Source: Mesorhizobium sp.
GTDB lineage: Bacteria > Pseudomonadota > Alphaproteobacteria > Rhizobiales > Rhizobiaceae
Assembly (NCBI GenBank): GCA_004020365.1
Contig: SAQR01000001.1
Coordinates: 37,939 to 101,938, forward strand
Length of the DNA stretch: 64,000 nt
Direction: 5' to 3'
In this document: positions 41,294 to 49,909 of the stretch, piece after piece
How the letters are laid out: each line of letters starts with the position of its first letter
Position numbering within the stretch: position 1 is the stretch's first letter
The notes under the pieces: generated by a model
The model's database searches: none
The model's input: only the letters and a program-made list of their open reading frames with translations
What the model was told of the DNA's origin: nothing
Program-made: the position numbers and the translations under genes

Positions 41294-41347
41294 GCCAAAC
41301 TTTGCACCGTGGCCAAACTTTGCACTGTGGCCAAACTTTGCACTGTG
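41294..41347. repeat. three tandem copies of an 18-base unit
   Basis: GCCAAACTTTGCACYGTG occurs three times without gaps at 41294-41311, 41312-41329 and 41330-41347; the first copy differs by one base. It starts on the base after the sdaA stop codon. Confidence 0.95.
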
Positions 41348-41433
41348 GATTGGCGCTGTGGAGAACAGCGGCACTGTGGAGAAAGTCGACCGGGCCAGTT
41401 GACGCCTTCGCGCGCCGGACTAAACCTTAATCC

Positions 41434-41871
41434 ATGTCCCTCAATCTCATAAAGCTCTGCGTTGGCTGCGACAGCGTCGAAGATCTCGAAGAGTGGATCG
41501 CCTTCCGCCTCGACGAACGGCGGCGCGCCGGTGAACCGGTCGAGCACTACCACACCACCCGCATGACGCCGACGCGCAGCGCCGAGGTCACCGATGGCGG
41601 TTCCCTCTACTGGGTGATCAAGGGCAATGTGCAATGCCGCCAGTTGATCACCGAAATCCGTCCTTTCACCGATGACGAGGGTATCGGCCGCTGTCACCTG
41701 ATCCTCGATCCCGCTGTCGTGCGCACCGAATGGCAGCCGCGCCGCGCCTTTCAAGGCTGGCGCTATTTGAAACCGTCGGACGCACCGGCCGATCTCGGCA
41801 AGGGCAAAGCGGGATTGGTCGAAATGCCGCCGAAACTCAGGCGCGAGCTTGCCGATCTCGGCCTGCTCTAG
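41434..41871 (+). CDS. DUF1489 family protein
   Basis: This 145-residue soluble protein matches DUF1489, a family confined mostly to alphaproteobacteria. Typical blocks are LIKLCVGCDSVEDLEEW near the N-terminus, HTTRMTPTRSAEV, GGSLYWVIKGNVQCRQLI and the end LVEMPPKLRRELADLGLL. No function is known. Three cysteines are present, two near the N-terminus. It lies between sdaA and the VWA-DnaJ pair and is preceded by no clear operon partner. Confidence 0.9.
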   Translation: MSLNLIKLCVGCDSVEDLEEWIAFRLDERRRAGEPVEHYHTTRMTPTRSAEVTDGGSLYWVIKGNVQCRQLITEIRPFTDDEGIGRCHLILDPAVVRTEWQPRRAFQGWRYLKPSDAPADLGKGKAGLVEMPPKLRRELADLGLL

Positions 41872-41968
41872 AAAGGCCCCAAAATTCAAAGCTGCGGTGA
41901 TCGCCGGCCCCCCAGATCGCCCCATGCTGGGCTTGCAAGCTGTGCGACAACGCCACATCTTGAATGTC

Positions 41969-42700
41969 ATGAGCGACAAGAAGCAGCCCGTGCCCGCGAA
42001 GGCCAATCCTGCGCCGGTCGAATCCCAATCGAGCAGCGGCGAGATCGACGCGTTTATCCGTCAGGCAAGGACGCTGGCTGCGTCCGCGACCGGTACCGGC
42101 AGGCTGATCCTTTCCCTCGACGCGACGATGAGCCGTCAGCCGACCTGGGATCTCGCCTGTGCGCTGCAGGGCGAGATGTTCGACGCCGTCGGCAAGGCCG
42201 GGGCGCTCAAGGTCCAACTGGTTTATTTCCGTGGTCTTGGCGAGTGCCGCTCATCCGCATTCGTCACCGATACGAACGCGCTGAAGCAGCTGATGACGCG
42301 GATCGAATGCCGCAGCGGCCACACCCAGATCGGCAAGGTGCTCGCCCATGCGCTGAAACAGACGGCGGCGGCCAAGGTCAACGCGCTGGTCTATATCGGC
42401 GATGCGATGGAGGAAAACATCGACGATCTGGCGGAAAAAGCCGGCAGCCTCGGCCTGCACGGCGTCCCAGTCTTCGTCTTTCAGGAGGGCCATGATGCCG
42501 GCGCGGAAAAGGCGTTCAAGGAAATTGCGCGGCTGTCGAAAGGCGCCTGGTTCCGATTTGATCGGCGGGCCGCCGCAACCTTGGCCAGCCTGCTATCGGC
42601 GGTCGCGGTGTTTGCGACCGGCGGGCTGAAGGCTCTGGAGGCCAGGGGCCGGCCGGAAGACCGGCTGATGATCGAGCATCTGCGGAGCGGCAGGAAATGA
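41969..42700 (+). CDS. VWA-like domain protein
   Basis: This 243-residue protein contains a von Willebrand A-type fold. It begins with LILSLDATMSRQPTWD, in which the metal-site DxSxS appears as D-A-T-M-S. A later Thr-type ligand may lie in RSGHTQIGKVLAHAL, and VNALVYIGDAMEEN carries the last acidic position. An N-terminal proline-rich lead and a C-terminal hydrophobic stretch (LASLLSAVAVFATGGL) flank it. The start MSDKKQ is chosen because upstream codons are unlike protein. It overlaps the DnaJ-type gene (ATGATG), so the two are probably partners. Confidence 0.85.
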   Translation: MSDKKQPVPAKANPAPVESQSSSGEIDAFIRQARTLAASATGTGRLILSLDATMSRQPTWDLACALQGEMFDAVGKAGALKVQLVYFRGLGECRSSAFVTDTNALKQLMTRIECRSGHTQIGKVLAHALKQTAAAKVNALVYIGDAMEENIDDLAEKAGSLGLHGVPVFVFQEGHDAGAEKAFKEIARLSKGAWFRFDRRAAATLASLLSAVAVFATGGLKALEARGRPEDRLMIEHLRSGRK

Positions 42701-43398
42701 TGGGCGCGACTATCGCATTCGTGGCGTTGCTTTTGGTGCTGCTCGGCGTGGCCATTGTGTTTCTGCGCGCCGACCCCGCGAAACTCGCAAGCTGGATGAG
42801 GACCGTTGGGCCGGCCCTGCTGGCGCTGATCGGCGTCGCCGCGCTTCTGGTTGGACGCGCAGGCATCGGCGGCTTGATCCTGTCGACGGCGCTCGCCTGG
42901 TGGGGCTCGATGCGGATGAAGCGGCCGACGACGAAACTGGAGCCGGGCAAGTATTCGACGGTGCGCACCGCGGCACTCGAAATGGAGCTTGATCACGATA
43001 CCGGCAATCTGGAGGGCCTCGTGCTCGCCGGTCGCCATGAAGGCAAGATGCTAGGCACGATGAGCCTTGCGGAATTGCAGCAGCTTTATCGCGAACTCCC
43101 CGGCGACCCGGAAAGCCGCCAGCTGCTAGAGACGTATCTTGACGGCAGATTTCCCATCTGGCGCAAAGACGCGGAGGCGAATGGTGGCGACGGGCTGGGT
43201 GTTTCGCCAGGTTCGGGCGCCATGACTAAGGAGGAGGCCTACAAGATCCTTGGTCTTGAAGCGGGGGCCGCCGCGGCGGATGTCCGCAAGGCGCACCGCC
43301 GCCTGATGCAGCGCCTGCACCCCGATCTCGGCGGCACTTCGTTTTTGGCGGCGCGGATCAACGAAGCCAAGGACGTCTTGCTCTCCAATCACAACTAG
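42697..43398 (+). CDS. membrane-anchored protein with C-terminal J domain
   Basis: This 233-residue protein has two to three N-terminal membrane segments (TIAFVALLLVLLGVAIVFL, ALLALIGVAALLVGR, LILSTALAWWG). A cytosolic linker follows, then a J domain in the last 60 residues with the HPD motif in RLMQRLHPDLGG and the helix NEAKDVLL. The layout resembles mitochondrial TIM14 and bacterial DjlA-type co-chaperones, which recruit Hsp70 to a membrane site. It is co-translated with the VWA-like gene. The Hsp70 partner is not in the window. Confidence 0.9.
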   Translation: MMGATIAFVALLLVLLGVAIVFLRADPAKLASWMRTVGPALLALIGVAALLVGRAGIGGLILSTALAWWGSMRMKRPTTKLEPGKYSTVRTAALEMELDHDTGNLEGLVLAGRHEGKMLGTMSLAELQQLYRELPGDPESRQLLETYLDGRFPIWRKDAEANGGDGLGVSPGSGAMTKEEAYKILGLEAGAAAADVRKAHRRLMQRLHPDLGGTSFLAARINEAKDVLLSNHN

Positions 43399-43442
43399 TC
43401 TCCTTCGACGCAGAATTCTTCCGGGAGATGTTTCGACGCCGC

Positions 43443-44873
43443 CTACTGATGGACGGCGTAGCACTCGATTTTCTTTTTCTTCAGCGCGGTGCAGGCTTTC
43501 CAGGCGGCAGTCTTCGAGCCAAAACCGAACCGGGCGCGGTAGTAGGTGACGCCGTCCTTTTCGAAGGCGACGGTGAAGCCCACAGCATCGGCCAGGACCG
43601 AAGGCGCCTGTTTGCTCGTCTCGTCCAGAAGAGCCTGGGCTTCGGACTGTTTTGGCGACGAGGCGACCTGGACTGCCCAGCCTGACGGCACCGATGCCGT
43701 GTTGACGGGATCGACCGTTGCCGGTTCGCCATAGGCTGCTGCGACCCGTGCGGTCGCCACATCGTCCGCCGTCGCCGCTGCCACTGTCTCGACCTTTCCG
43801 GTCTGAGAGATGGGCTTGGTCTCAACGACTGGGGACGGTTCTTCAACGACGGGCTCGGTCTCTTCCACCAGAGAGGCAATGGCATCGCCGTCCTGGGCAT
43901 CGTCATCCGGGGCATCGCCGTCCGGCCTGCTGTCCGGCGTCGGCGCGTCGCGCTTGGGCAGGAATACTTTCGCCAGCGCGGTGATCGGGTTGCCGCCGCC
44001 AGCCTTGGCGATCAGCATGCCGCTGCCGCGCGACGACGCTTTCGGCAGGTAGGTTTTGATCAAGCCGGCCATCTGGTTGTCGCGGCTGCCGCCGGACTTG
44101 CCGCCTATGACCACCGCGACGATGCGGCGATCGCCGTCATCGACCGAGGAGACGAGATTGTAGCCAGAGGCGCGGGTGTAGCCGGTCTTGATGCCGTCGA
44201 CGCCCTTGATCCGTCCCAGCAGCCGGTTGTGGCCGTTGATGCGCCTGCGGCCGTAGAGAAAGGAACGCTGCGAGAAATAGCCGTAATACTGGGGAAAATG
44301 CTCCCGCAGCGCGATGCCGAGCACCGCCATGTCGCGCGCGGTGGTGAACTGACCGGGATTTGGCAAGCCGTGGGCGTTGCGGAAAACGGTCCCCTTCATG
44401 CCCAGTGCCCGGGCCTTGGCTGTCATCATGTGGGCGAAATTGGCTTCATTGCCGCCGAGAAGTTCGCCGATTGCGGTTGCCGAGTCGTTTGCCGACTTGG
44501 TCACCATCGACAGAATCGCGGTCTCGACGGTGATCGCGCCGCCCCGTTTGACGCCGAGTTTGGTCGGCGGCTCGGCAGCAGCATTGGCCGAGAAGACGAC
44601 CCGGGAGTTCTTGCTGATCTTGCCGTTCGCCATGGCCTCGAAGGCCATGTAAAGCGTCATCATCTTGGTGAGCGAGGCGGGATAGCGTCGGCCATCGGCA
44701 TTCTGGGAGTAAAGCACCTTGCCGGTCTTGGCGTCGATGACGATGGCCGCCGACCTCGCCGCCATGGACGAAGCTGCGTCGGCAACGACGAACGTCATCG
44801 CCAAAGCGAGGATCATGATCGTTTTCAAAGAGGACGCGGATTTGGAGAGAATGCCCGACAACGCCTGACGCAC
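43443..44873 (-). CDS. D-alanyl-D-alanine carboxypeptidase with C-terminal SPOR domain
   Basis: This 476-residue exported protein has a signal peptide (about residues 1-40). The S11 peptidase core follows: SxxK as PASLTKMMTLY, SxN as KSANDSATAIG and KTG as DGIKTGYTRASGY. A long acidic, Pro/Val-rich linker (about 300-395) leads to a SPOR domain (GWAVQVASSPKQSEAQALLDE to the C-terminus), which binds denuded glycan at the septum. It trims peptidoglycan pentapeptides in the periplasm. The family match is DacA/DacF-like. The start could lie a few codons downstream without affecting the domains. Confidence 0.94.
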   Translation of the reverse strand: MRQALSGILSKSASSLKTIMILALAMTFVVADAASSMAARSAAIVIDAKTGKVLYSQNADGRRYPASLTKMMTLYMAFEAMANGKISKNSRVVFSANAAAEPPTKLGVKRGGAITVETAILSMVTKSANDSATAIGELLGGNEANFAHMMTAKARALGMKGTVFRNAHGLPNPGQFTTARDMAVLGIALREHFPQYYGYFSQRSFLYGRRRINGHNRLLGRIKGVDGIKTGYTRASGYNLVSSVDDGDRRIVAVVIGGKSGGSRDNQMAGLIKTYLPKASSRGSGMLIAKAGGGNPITALAKVFLPKRDAPTPDSRPDGDAPDDDAQDGDAIASLVEETEPVVEEPSPVVETKPISQTGKVETVAAATADDVATARVAAAYGEPATVDPVNTASVPSGWAVQVASSPKQSEAQALLDETSKQAPSVLADAVGFTVAFEKDGVTYYRARFGFGSKTAAWKACTALKKKKIECYAVHQ

Positions 44874-45217
44874 CGATGGTTCCTTTGAATTTTTGTTGCG
44901 GTGGAGGCGGCAAAGGGGTCCTGCCTCACTTCAAGCCAAGCTATCGCGGCCAGCGTTACCAATCCGTTTATGGTAACCGCGGCGTTCACCATTTTCTTCG
45001 AGCTTGAGCCTTTCTTTATTCGAATTTTAGCCATTACCCGGTGGTTGCGCCGTTTGCCGGATGAACGGGCCGCACCTGGTGAAACCGGAAGTTGGTGAAA
45101 CCTGGCGATGAAATCTTGACTTTTGTGCAGTGCACAATATATTACTTGCATTGCACAACGCGGCCCGGGACAAGGCCGCGTCCACCGCTCAAGGACAACT
45201 GTCAAGGGATTGCGTGA
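44874..45217. other. intergenic region between the carboxypeptidase and phasin genes
   Basis: These 344 bases separate two divergent genes. The left part holds an inverted GTTACC/GGTAAC pair around position 44960-44980 in locally A+T-rich DNA, probably part of the carboxypeptidase promoter. The right part holds the phasin promoter with its TTGTGCA palindrome. No coding frame is convincing. Confidence 0.6.
45116..45158 (+). promoter_or_regulatory. phasin promoter with palindromic operator (PhaR-like)
   Basis: TTGACT (45116-45121) and TATATT (45138-45143) form a promoter with a 16-base spacer. The spacer is filled exactly by the perfect palindrome TTGTGCAGTGCACAA (45123-45137). A second related copy, TTGCATTGCACAA, lies at 45146-45158. 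PhaR, the repressor of phasin genes in PHB-storing bacteria, is known to recognise TGC/GCA-rich repeats, so this is a likely PhaR operator. Confidence 0.75.
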
Positions 45218-45547
45218 ATGACCCAGACCTATGAAGATTTCAGCAAATACGGCAAGGAGTTTGCGGATAGCGGCTTGAAGAGCTTTGCGTCTCTTTCGAA
45301 GGGTGCGCAGGCCATCGCCACCGAGGCGGGCGAGTATACCAAGAAAAGCTTCGAGGCCGGCAGCGCAGCAGCCGAGAAACTTCTGTCGGCCAAGTCGCTG
45401 GAGAAGGCGATCGAGATCCAGTCCGATTTTGCTAGGCAGTCGTACGAAGCCTTTGTCACCGAAGCCACCAAGATCGGTGATCTCTATGCCGAACTCGCGA
45501 AGGACGCCTACAAGCCGTTCGAATCAATGGTCGCAAAGGCGAAATAA
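45218..45547 (+). CDS. phasin family protein
   Basis: This 109-residue helical protein has the phasin pattern: FAKYGKEF-like start (FSKYGKEFADSGLKSFASLSKGAQAIATEAGEYTKKSFE) and an amphipathic core ending KLLSAKSLEKAIEIQSDFARQSYEAFVTEATKIGDLYAELAKDAYKPFE. Phasins coat polyhydroxybutyrate granules. Upstream lie two TGCA-type palindromes in the promoter, the likely PhaR operator, and downstream a strong terminator closes the single-gene unit. Confidence 0.93.
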   Translation: MTQTYEDFSKYGKEFADSGLKSFASLSKGAQAIATEAGEYTKKSFEAGSAAAEKLLSAKSLEKAIEIQSDFARQSYEAFVTEATKIGDLYAELAKDAYKPFESMVAKAK

Positions 45548-45591
45548 TCTCGCTATATGATGTGAGCACGGCCCCTTGGGCCTGCCAGACG

Positions 45592-45623
45592 AACCCGGTC
45601 GCGAACGTGCGGCCGGGTTTTTT
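45592..45623 (+). terminator. rho-independent terminator of the phasin gene
   Basis: AACCCGG pairs with CCGGGTT across a GC-rich inner stem, followed directly by a run of six T. It lies 45 bases after the phasin stop codon. Confidence 0.92.
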
Positions 45624-45718
45624 CATGGCAATTTGAGCGCATGGCGTTGGTTTCCAGCCGATCAACGCTGATCTAAACAGCAATGAGCCGGGTTGTCGGT
45701 TTAGCTGAAGGGCGAATA

Positions 45719-46783
45719 ATGCATGGATCGATAAATGATGCCGGCGCTCCGCTAACGCTGGAACACATCAGCCGATGCTTCGGCGACACCCTGGCGCTGG
45801 ACGATGTTTCGCTTTCGATTGCGCCCGGAGAGATCGTCTGCCTGGTCGGTCAGTCCGGTTGCGGCAAATCCTCGCTTTTGCGGATCATTTCAGGCGTCGA
45901 TACTGCCGACAGCGGAAGAATTCTGCTCAATGGCACTGAGATCGCCGGCGCGAACAGCTTTGTCGAGCCCGAAGACCGCAACATCGGTTTCATGTTCCAG
46001 GATTACGCCCTGTTCCCGCACTTGACCGTCGAGGAAAATGTGGCCTTCGGCCTCAAGCGGCTGTCGCGGCGCGAGGCGAGCGCCCGTGCGGTCGAGGTAA
46101 TCGCCCGAATCGGCATCCAGGCGCTTTCGGACCGTTACCCACACACGCTTTCGGGTGGCGAGCAGCAGCGTGTCGCACTGGCGCGGGCACTTGCGCCAAA
46201 ACCCGTCATCCTGCTGATGGACGAGCCGTTCTCGAATCTTGATCGTGGCCTGCGGGAGCGGGTGCGCGAGGAGACTATTTCGACGTTGAGAGCCTTGGGG
46301 ACGACTGCGATCCTCGTCACCCACGACCCAGAGGAGGCCCTGTCCGTCGGTGACCGGGTTGTGCTGATGCAAGAGGGGCGTGTTGTGCAGGTCGGGACGG
46401 GCTACGATATCTATGATCATCCCAATTCACTCTACGCCGCCGAATTTCTGTGCCCGTGCAACAGGGTAGAGGGCATCTATCGCGATGGCCGGGTCGAAAC
46501 GGTGCTGGGCACCTTTCCAGCCCGGCTCAATCTTCCGGAAGGCGGCAAGGCGTTTGCCTGCATCCGCCCGCAGGCTCTCTGCCTTTCCGGTCCGAATGAA
46601 GGTCTGCCGGCGCTCGTCGTCAACCGCTCTTTTCTGGGTGAGATCGAACAATTGTTGGTCGGGATCGAGGGCGTTGCTGACCTCTTGCGCTTGCGCACCA
46701 CCAGCCGGATCGATGTGAAGCCGGGTGAGTCGATCCACCTGACCATCGATGAAGGCGGCGTCCTGATATTCGCTGCGGAATAA
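45719..46783 (+). CDS. ferric iron ABC transporter ATP-binding protein (FbpC-like)
   Basis: This 354-residue ATPase has Walker A GQSGCGKSSLLR, the signature LSGGEQQRVALARALA, Walker B VILLMDEPFSNLD and the switch His in VTHDPEEAL. A C-terminal TOBE-type domain follows. It belongs to the ferric/polyamine-type family (FbpC). The ATG at 45719 is preferred over 45683, because AAGGG lies upstream of the former and nothing resembles a ribosome site before the latter. It is encoded ahead of the binding protein and permease, an unusual order. Confidence 0.9.
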   Translation: MHGSINDAGAPLTLEHISRCFGDTLALDDVSLSIAPGEIVCLVGQSGCGKSSLLRIISGVDTADSGRILLNGTEIAGANSFVEPEDRNIGFMFQDYALFPHLTVEENVAFGLKRLSRREASARAVEVIARIGIQALSDRYPHTLSGGEQQRVALARALAPKPVILLMDEPFSNLDRGLRERVREETISTLRALGTTAILVTHDPEEALSVGDRVVLMQEGRVVQVGTGYDIYDHPNSLYAAEFLCPCNRVEGIYRDGRVETVLGTFPARLNLPEGGKAFACIRPQALCLSGPNEGLPALVVNRSFLGEIEQLLVGIEGVADLLRLRTTSRIDVKPGESIHLTIDEGGVLIFAAE

Positions 46784-46812
46784 ATCGCAAGCGCTTTGGC
46801 CGCAAAGTAACT

Positions 46813-46827
46813 TGACTAAATTAGTCA
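46813..46827 (+). promoter_or_regulatory. IRO box (RirA-type iron-responsive operator)
   Basis: TGACTAAATTAGTCA is a perfect 15-base palindrome matching TGA-N9-TCA, the published consensus of the rhizobial RirA (IRO) box. It lies 71 bases before the ferric-binding-protein start and shortly after the ATPase stop. It therefore probably represses the binding-protein and permease genes when iron is plentiful. Confidence 0.8.
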
Positions 46828-46898
46828 CATATGATCGAGCAATTCCCGGGCTGGCAACCAATGCCGGCCGCACCAATCATTTAATGGAGGACCGCTTC

Positions 46899-47924
46899 AT
46901 GAAGAGCCTTTCCACATTTCGACTCGCCCTGGTGGGCGGCGTCTTCGCCCTCGCTGGCGGGGCCAGCGCCATGGCGGCCGAACTGAACATCTACACCACG
47001 CGTGAGCCTGGACTGATACAGCCGCTGCTTGACGCCTTCACCGCCTCGAGCGGCGTCAAGGTCAATACAGTCTTTATGAAAGATGGTCTTGCGGAGCGTG
47101 TGGCCTCGGAAGGGGAAAGCTCACCTGCCGATATTCTCATGACGGTCGATGTCGGCAACCTCGCCGACCTGGCCGAAAAAGGGCTGACGCAGCCGGTCGT
47201 ATCAGATGTTCTGAAAGCCGCGGTCCCGGACAACCTGCGTGACCCGGCCAACAACTGGTTTGCTCTGTCGATGCGGGCCCGTGTACTCTACGCGGCCAAG
47301 GATCTCGATCTTGCCGCGTTCAACTACGAGGACCTGTCCGATCCAAAATGGAAGGGCAAGGTCTGCATCCGGTCCGGCCAGCATCCCTACAACACCGCTC
47401 TTTTCGCCGATTACATGGCACATCACGGCGCCGAGGCGACGGAAGCATGGCTTGCCGCCATCAAGGGGAATCTCGCCCGCAAGGCGGGCGGCGGCGACCG
47501 CGATGTGGCCAAGGACATCCTCGGCGGCATTTGCCAGATAGGCATCGCCAATTCCTATTACGTCGGGCTGATGCGCTCCGGCAAGGGCGGTGAGGAGCAG
47601 GTCGCCTGGGGCGACGCGATCAAGGTCGTCCTGCCAACGTTCAAGGATGGCGGCACGCAGGTCAACGTCAGCGGCGCGGCCGTCGCAACGCATGCGCCCA
47701 ACAAGGGTGAGGCGGTGAAGCTGCTGGAATATCTGGTCTCCGACGACGCACAGACACTCTATGCCAAGGCAAATTTCGAATACCCGATCAAGGCCGGCGC
47801 TCCGATCGACCCGATCATCGCTTCGTTTGGCGAGTTGAAGGTCGATCCCGTGCCGATGACGGAAATCGTCAAGCATCGCAAGCAGGCAAGCGAACTGGCC
47901 GAGAAGGTCGGCTTCGACAACTGA
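46899..47924 (+). CDS. ferric iron ABC transporter substrate-binding protein (FbpA-like)
   Basis: This 341-residue periplasmic protein has a Sec signal peptide (about residues 1-29, cleavage after ASAMAA). The mature part begins ELNIYTTREPGLIQPLLDAF, typical of the FbpA/FutA class 1 ferric-binding fold, and contains GICQIGIANSYYVGLM, where conserved tyrosines bind iron. The start MKSLSTF at 46899 is preceded by GGAGGAC. An IRO box lies upstream. Its stop overlaps the permease start (TGATG). Confidence 0.94.
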   Translation: MKSLSTFRLALVGGVFALAGGASAMAAELNIYTTREPGLIQPLLDAFTASSGVKVNTVFMKDGLAERVASEGESSPADILMTVDVGNLADLAEKGLTQPVVSDVLKAAVPDNLRDPANNWFALSMRARVLYAAKDLDLAAFNYEDLSDPKWKGKVCIRSGQHPYNTALFADYMAHHGAEATEAWLAAIKGNLARKAGGGDRDVAKDILGGICQIGIANSYYVGLMRSGKGGEEQVAWGDAIKVVLPTFKDGGTQVNVSGAAVATHAPNKGEAVKLLEYLVSDDAQTLYAKANFEYPIKAGAPIDPIIASFGELKVDPVPMTEIVKHRKQASELAEKVGFDN

Positions 47925-49645
47925 TGGGCGATCCGGGCGTGGGCAGTGCTGCGCCCGGTGATCTCCCGATGTCGGATGTCGACCTGCGTAAAGCCTCCAC
48001 TCTGAAGGTCGCCCGGTACAGGTCCGGGCGACTGTGGTTCATGGTGACCGTGCTTGTCGCTGTGCTGGTGGCCACTCCGGTTATCACCCTTGTCTGGCAG
48101 GCGCTGCGGGGGTCGAGCGGGCTCTGGCCGCATCTACTCGCTTACGTGCTGCCGCAGGCTTTCCAGCAGACCACGGCGCTGCTCGTCGGCGTCGGTGTCC
48201 TCGTCACGCTTCTTGGCACCTCGACGGCCTGGCTTGTCACCGCGTATGACTTTCCCGGCCGCAGGTTTCTCGAATGGGCGCTGCTGCTCCCGCTCGCGGT
48301 GCCGACCTACATAATCGCCTACGTCTATCTCGATCTTCTCCATCCGATCGGCTTGGTCCAGGGTGCGGTCAGAGCGGCACTTGGCTACACCAGCCCTCAC
48401 GAATTCCGACTTCCCGACATCCGGTCGATGGCCGGCTGCATCGTGCTGCTCGGCTTCGTGCTCTACCCCTATGTGTACATGACGACGCGGGCGATGTTTC
48501 TCACTCAGGCGGCAAATCTGGTCGAGGTGTCGCGCACTCTTGGAAGTGGCCGAGGCGGCGTCTTCTGGCGCGTCGCGCTGCCGCTGGCGCGTCCGGCGAT
48601 CGCTGTCGGCGTCAGCCTGGCGCTGATGGAGGCGCTGAACGACATCGGTGCCTCGGAGTTCCTGGGCGTGAAGACACTGACGGTCTCGGTCTACACGACA
48701 TGGGTGACGCGGTCCGACCTGCCGGGCGCGGCGCAGATTGCGCTCGCCATGCTGTCATTGGTGGTCGCGCTCGTCACCATCGAGCGTTGGGCGCGCCGTC
48801 GTCAGCGTTATTGGTCGAGCGCACAAAAGGCACGGAGTTTCACACCGCATCGTCTCGGCACCGTTTCCGGTCTGGTCGTTTTTGCACTCGGCCTTTTGCC
48901 GGTGTTCATCGGGTTCATCGCCCCGGCGAGCTATCTCGTCGTCGAGGCATGGAGGCGCGTCCGTTTCGCAGGGCTGTCGCCCCGGCTTTTATCGGAAACG
49001 CTCAACACCGTCACCCTGTCGGCCATGGCTACGCTGGCAATCCTCTTCTTCGGCGTGGTCATCGCCTATACGGCGCGCTCGCTTCCCGGCCGCATCACGG
49101 CGGCTTTGCAGCGGATTACCACGGTTGGCTATGCGATGCCCGGCACCGTGGTGGCCATCGGAATATTGTTGCCCGTCGCGGCGCTCGATCAGATGATCGA
49201 CCGAGCTGCGCTCGCATGGCTAGGCGCGCCAACCGGCCTGCTGCTGATCGGGTCCGGAGCAGCGCTCGGCTACGCCTATGTCGCACGCTTCCTGGCGATT
49301 GCGGTCGGTTCGGTCGAGGCGGGCTTCAGCCGCATTCCGCGCTCGTTCGATCACGCCGCGCGCAGCCTCGGCCGGAATGTGACTGGCACATTCCGGCATG
49401 TTCATCTGCCGCTTTCGAAACCGTCGCTCGTCGCTGCGGGCTTGCTCGTGTTTGTCGATTGCATGAAAGAATTGCCGGCGACGCTTCTGCTGAGGCCGCT
49501 TAATTTCGAGACCCTGGCGACGCATCTCTACGGCGAGGCGGCGCGCGGAACCTACGAGGAAGCGTCGATCGCGGCACTTGCCATAGTTCTCGTCGGCACC
49601 TTGCCTGTCGCTATTCTCGCTCGTTTTGGACGATGGAAATCCTAG
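47924..49645 (+). CDS. ferric iron ABC transporter permease (FbpB-like, fused two-domain)
   Basis: This 573-residue inner-membrane protein is the double-length permease of ferric importers, with about 12 helices in two homologous halves. Coupling loops appear in each half, LVEVSRTLGSGRGGVFWRVALPLARPA and DHAARSLGRNVTGTFRHVHLPLSKPS. The N-terminal 40 residues are cytosolic and variable. It is co-translated with the binding protein. With the ATPase upstream it makes a complete Fe(III) uptake system. Confidence 0.94.
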   Translation: MGDPGVGSAAPGDLPMSDVDLRKASTLKVARYRSGRLWFMVTVLVAVLVATPVITLVWQALRGSSGLWPHLLAYVLPQAFQQTTALLVGVGVLVTLLGTSTAWLVTAYDFPGRRFLEWALLLPLAVPTYIIAYVYLDLLHPIGLVQGAVRAALGYTSPHEFRLPDIRSMAGCIVLLGFVLYPYVYMTTRAMFLTQAANLVEVSRTLGSGRGGVFWRVALPLARPAIAVGVSLALMEALNDIGASEFLGVKTLTVSVYTTWVTRSDLPGAAQIALAMLSLVVALVTIERWARRRQRYWSSAQKARSFTPHRLGTVSGLVVFALGLLPVFIGFIAPASYLVVEAWRRVRFAGLSPRLLSETLNTVTLSAMATLAILFFGVVIAYTARSLPGRITAALQRITTVGYAMPGTVVAIGILLPVAALDQMIDRAALAWLGAPTGLLLIGSGAALGYAYVARFLAIAVGSVEAGFSRIPRSFDHAARSLGRNVTGTFRHVHLPLSKPSLVAAGLLVFVDCMKELPATLLLRPLNFETLATHLYGEAARGTYEEASIAALAIVLVGTLPVAILARFGRWKS

Positions 49646-49909
49646 GTGTGTCCGGCCTTGACAGTCTCGCTGGCACCTGAAGCGCGGCTGTTAGCTGACG
49701 CATCCACAATAAACCGTAAGTGCTCCACGCCTGTCGGATCGTGCCGATGCCCTCGATTTTGAAATCAGGGGCTCTGCTGCCTTCACGATTTCGAAAAATC
49801 GGTCAAGTTTGGCCACCTAGCCATATTGTCAGCTAAACAGAAGGGCTTAAAATCATTCATCGAACACCTACATGTCGAAGGCGCTAGGGATTCGAAAAGG
49901 CAGGACTAC

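Noticed and set aside
44901-45098. 65-codon frame in the gap before the phasin gene
   Set aside because: No ribosome site, no conserved pattern, and it lies over the probable promoter region of the carboxypeptidase.
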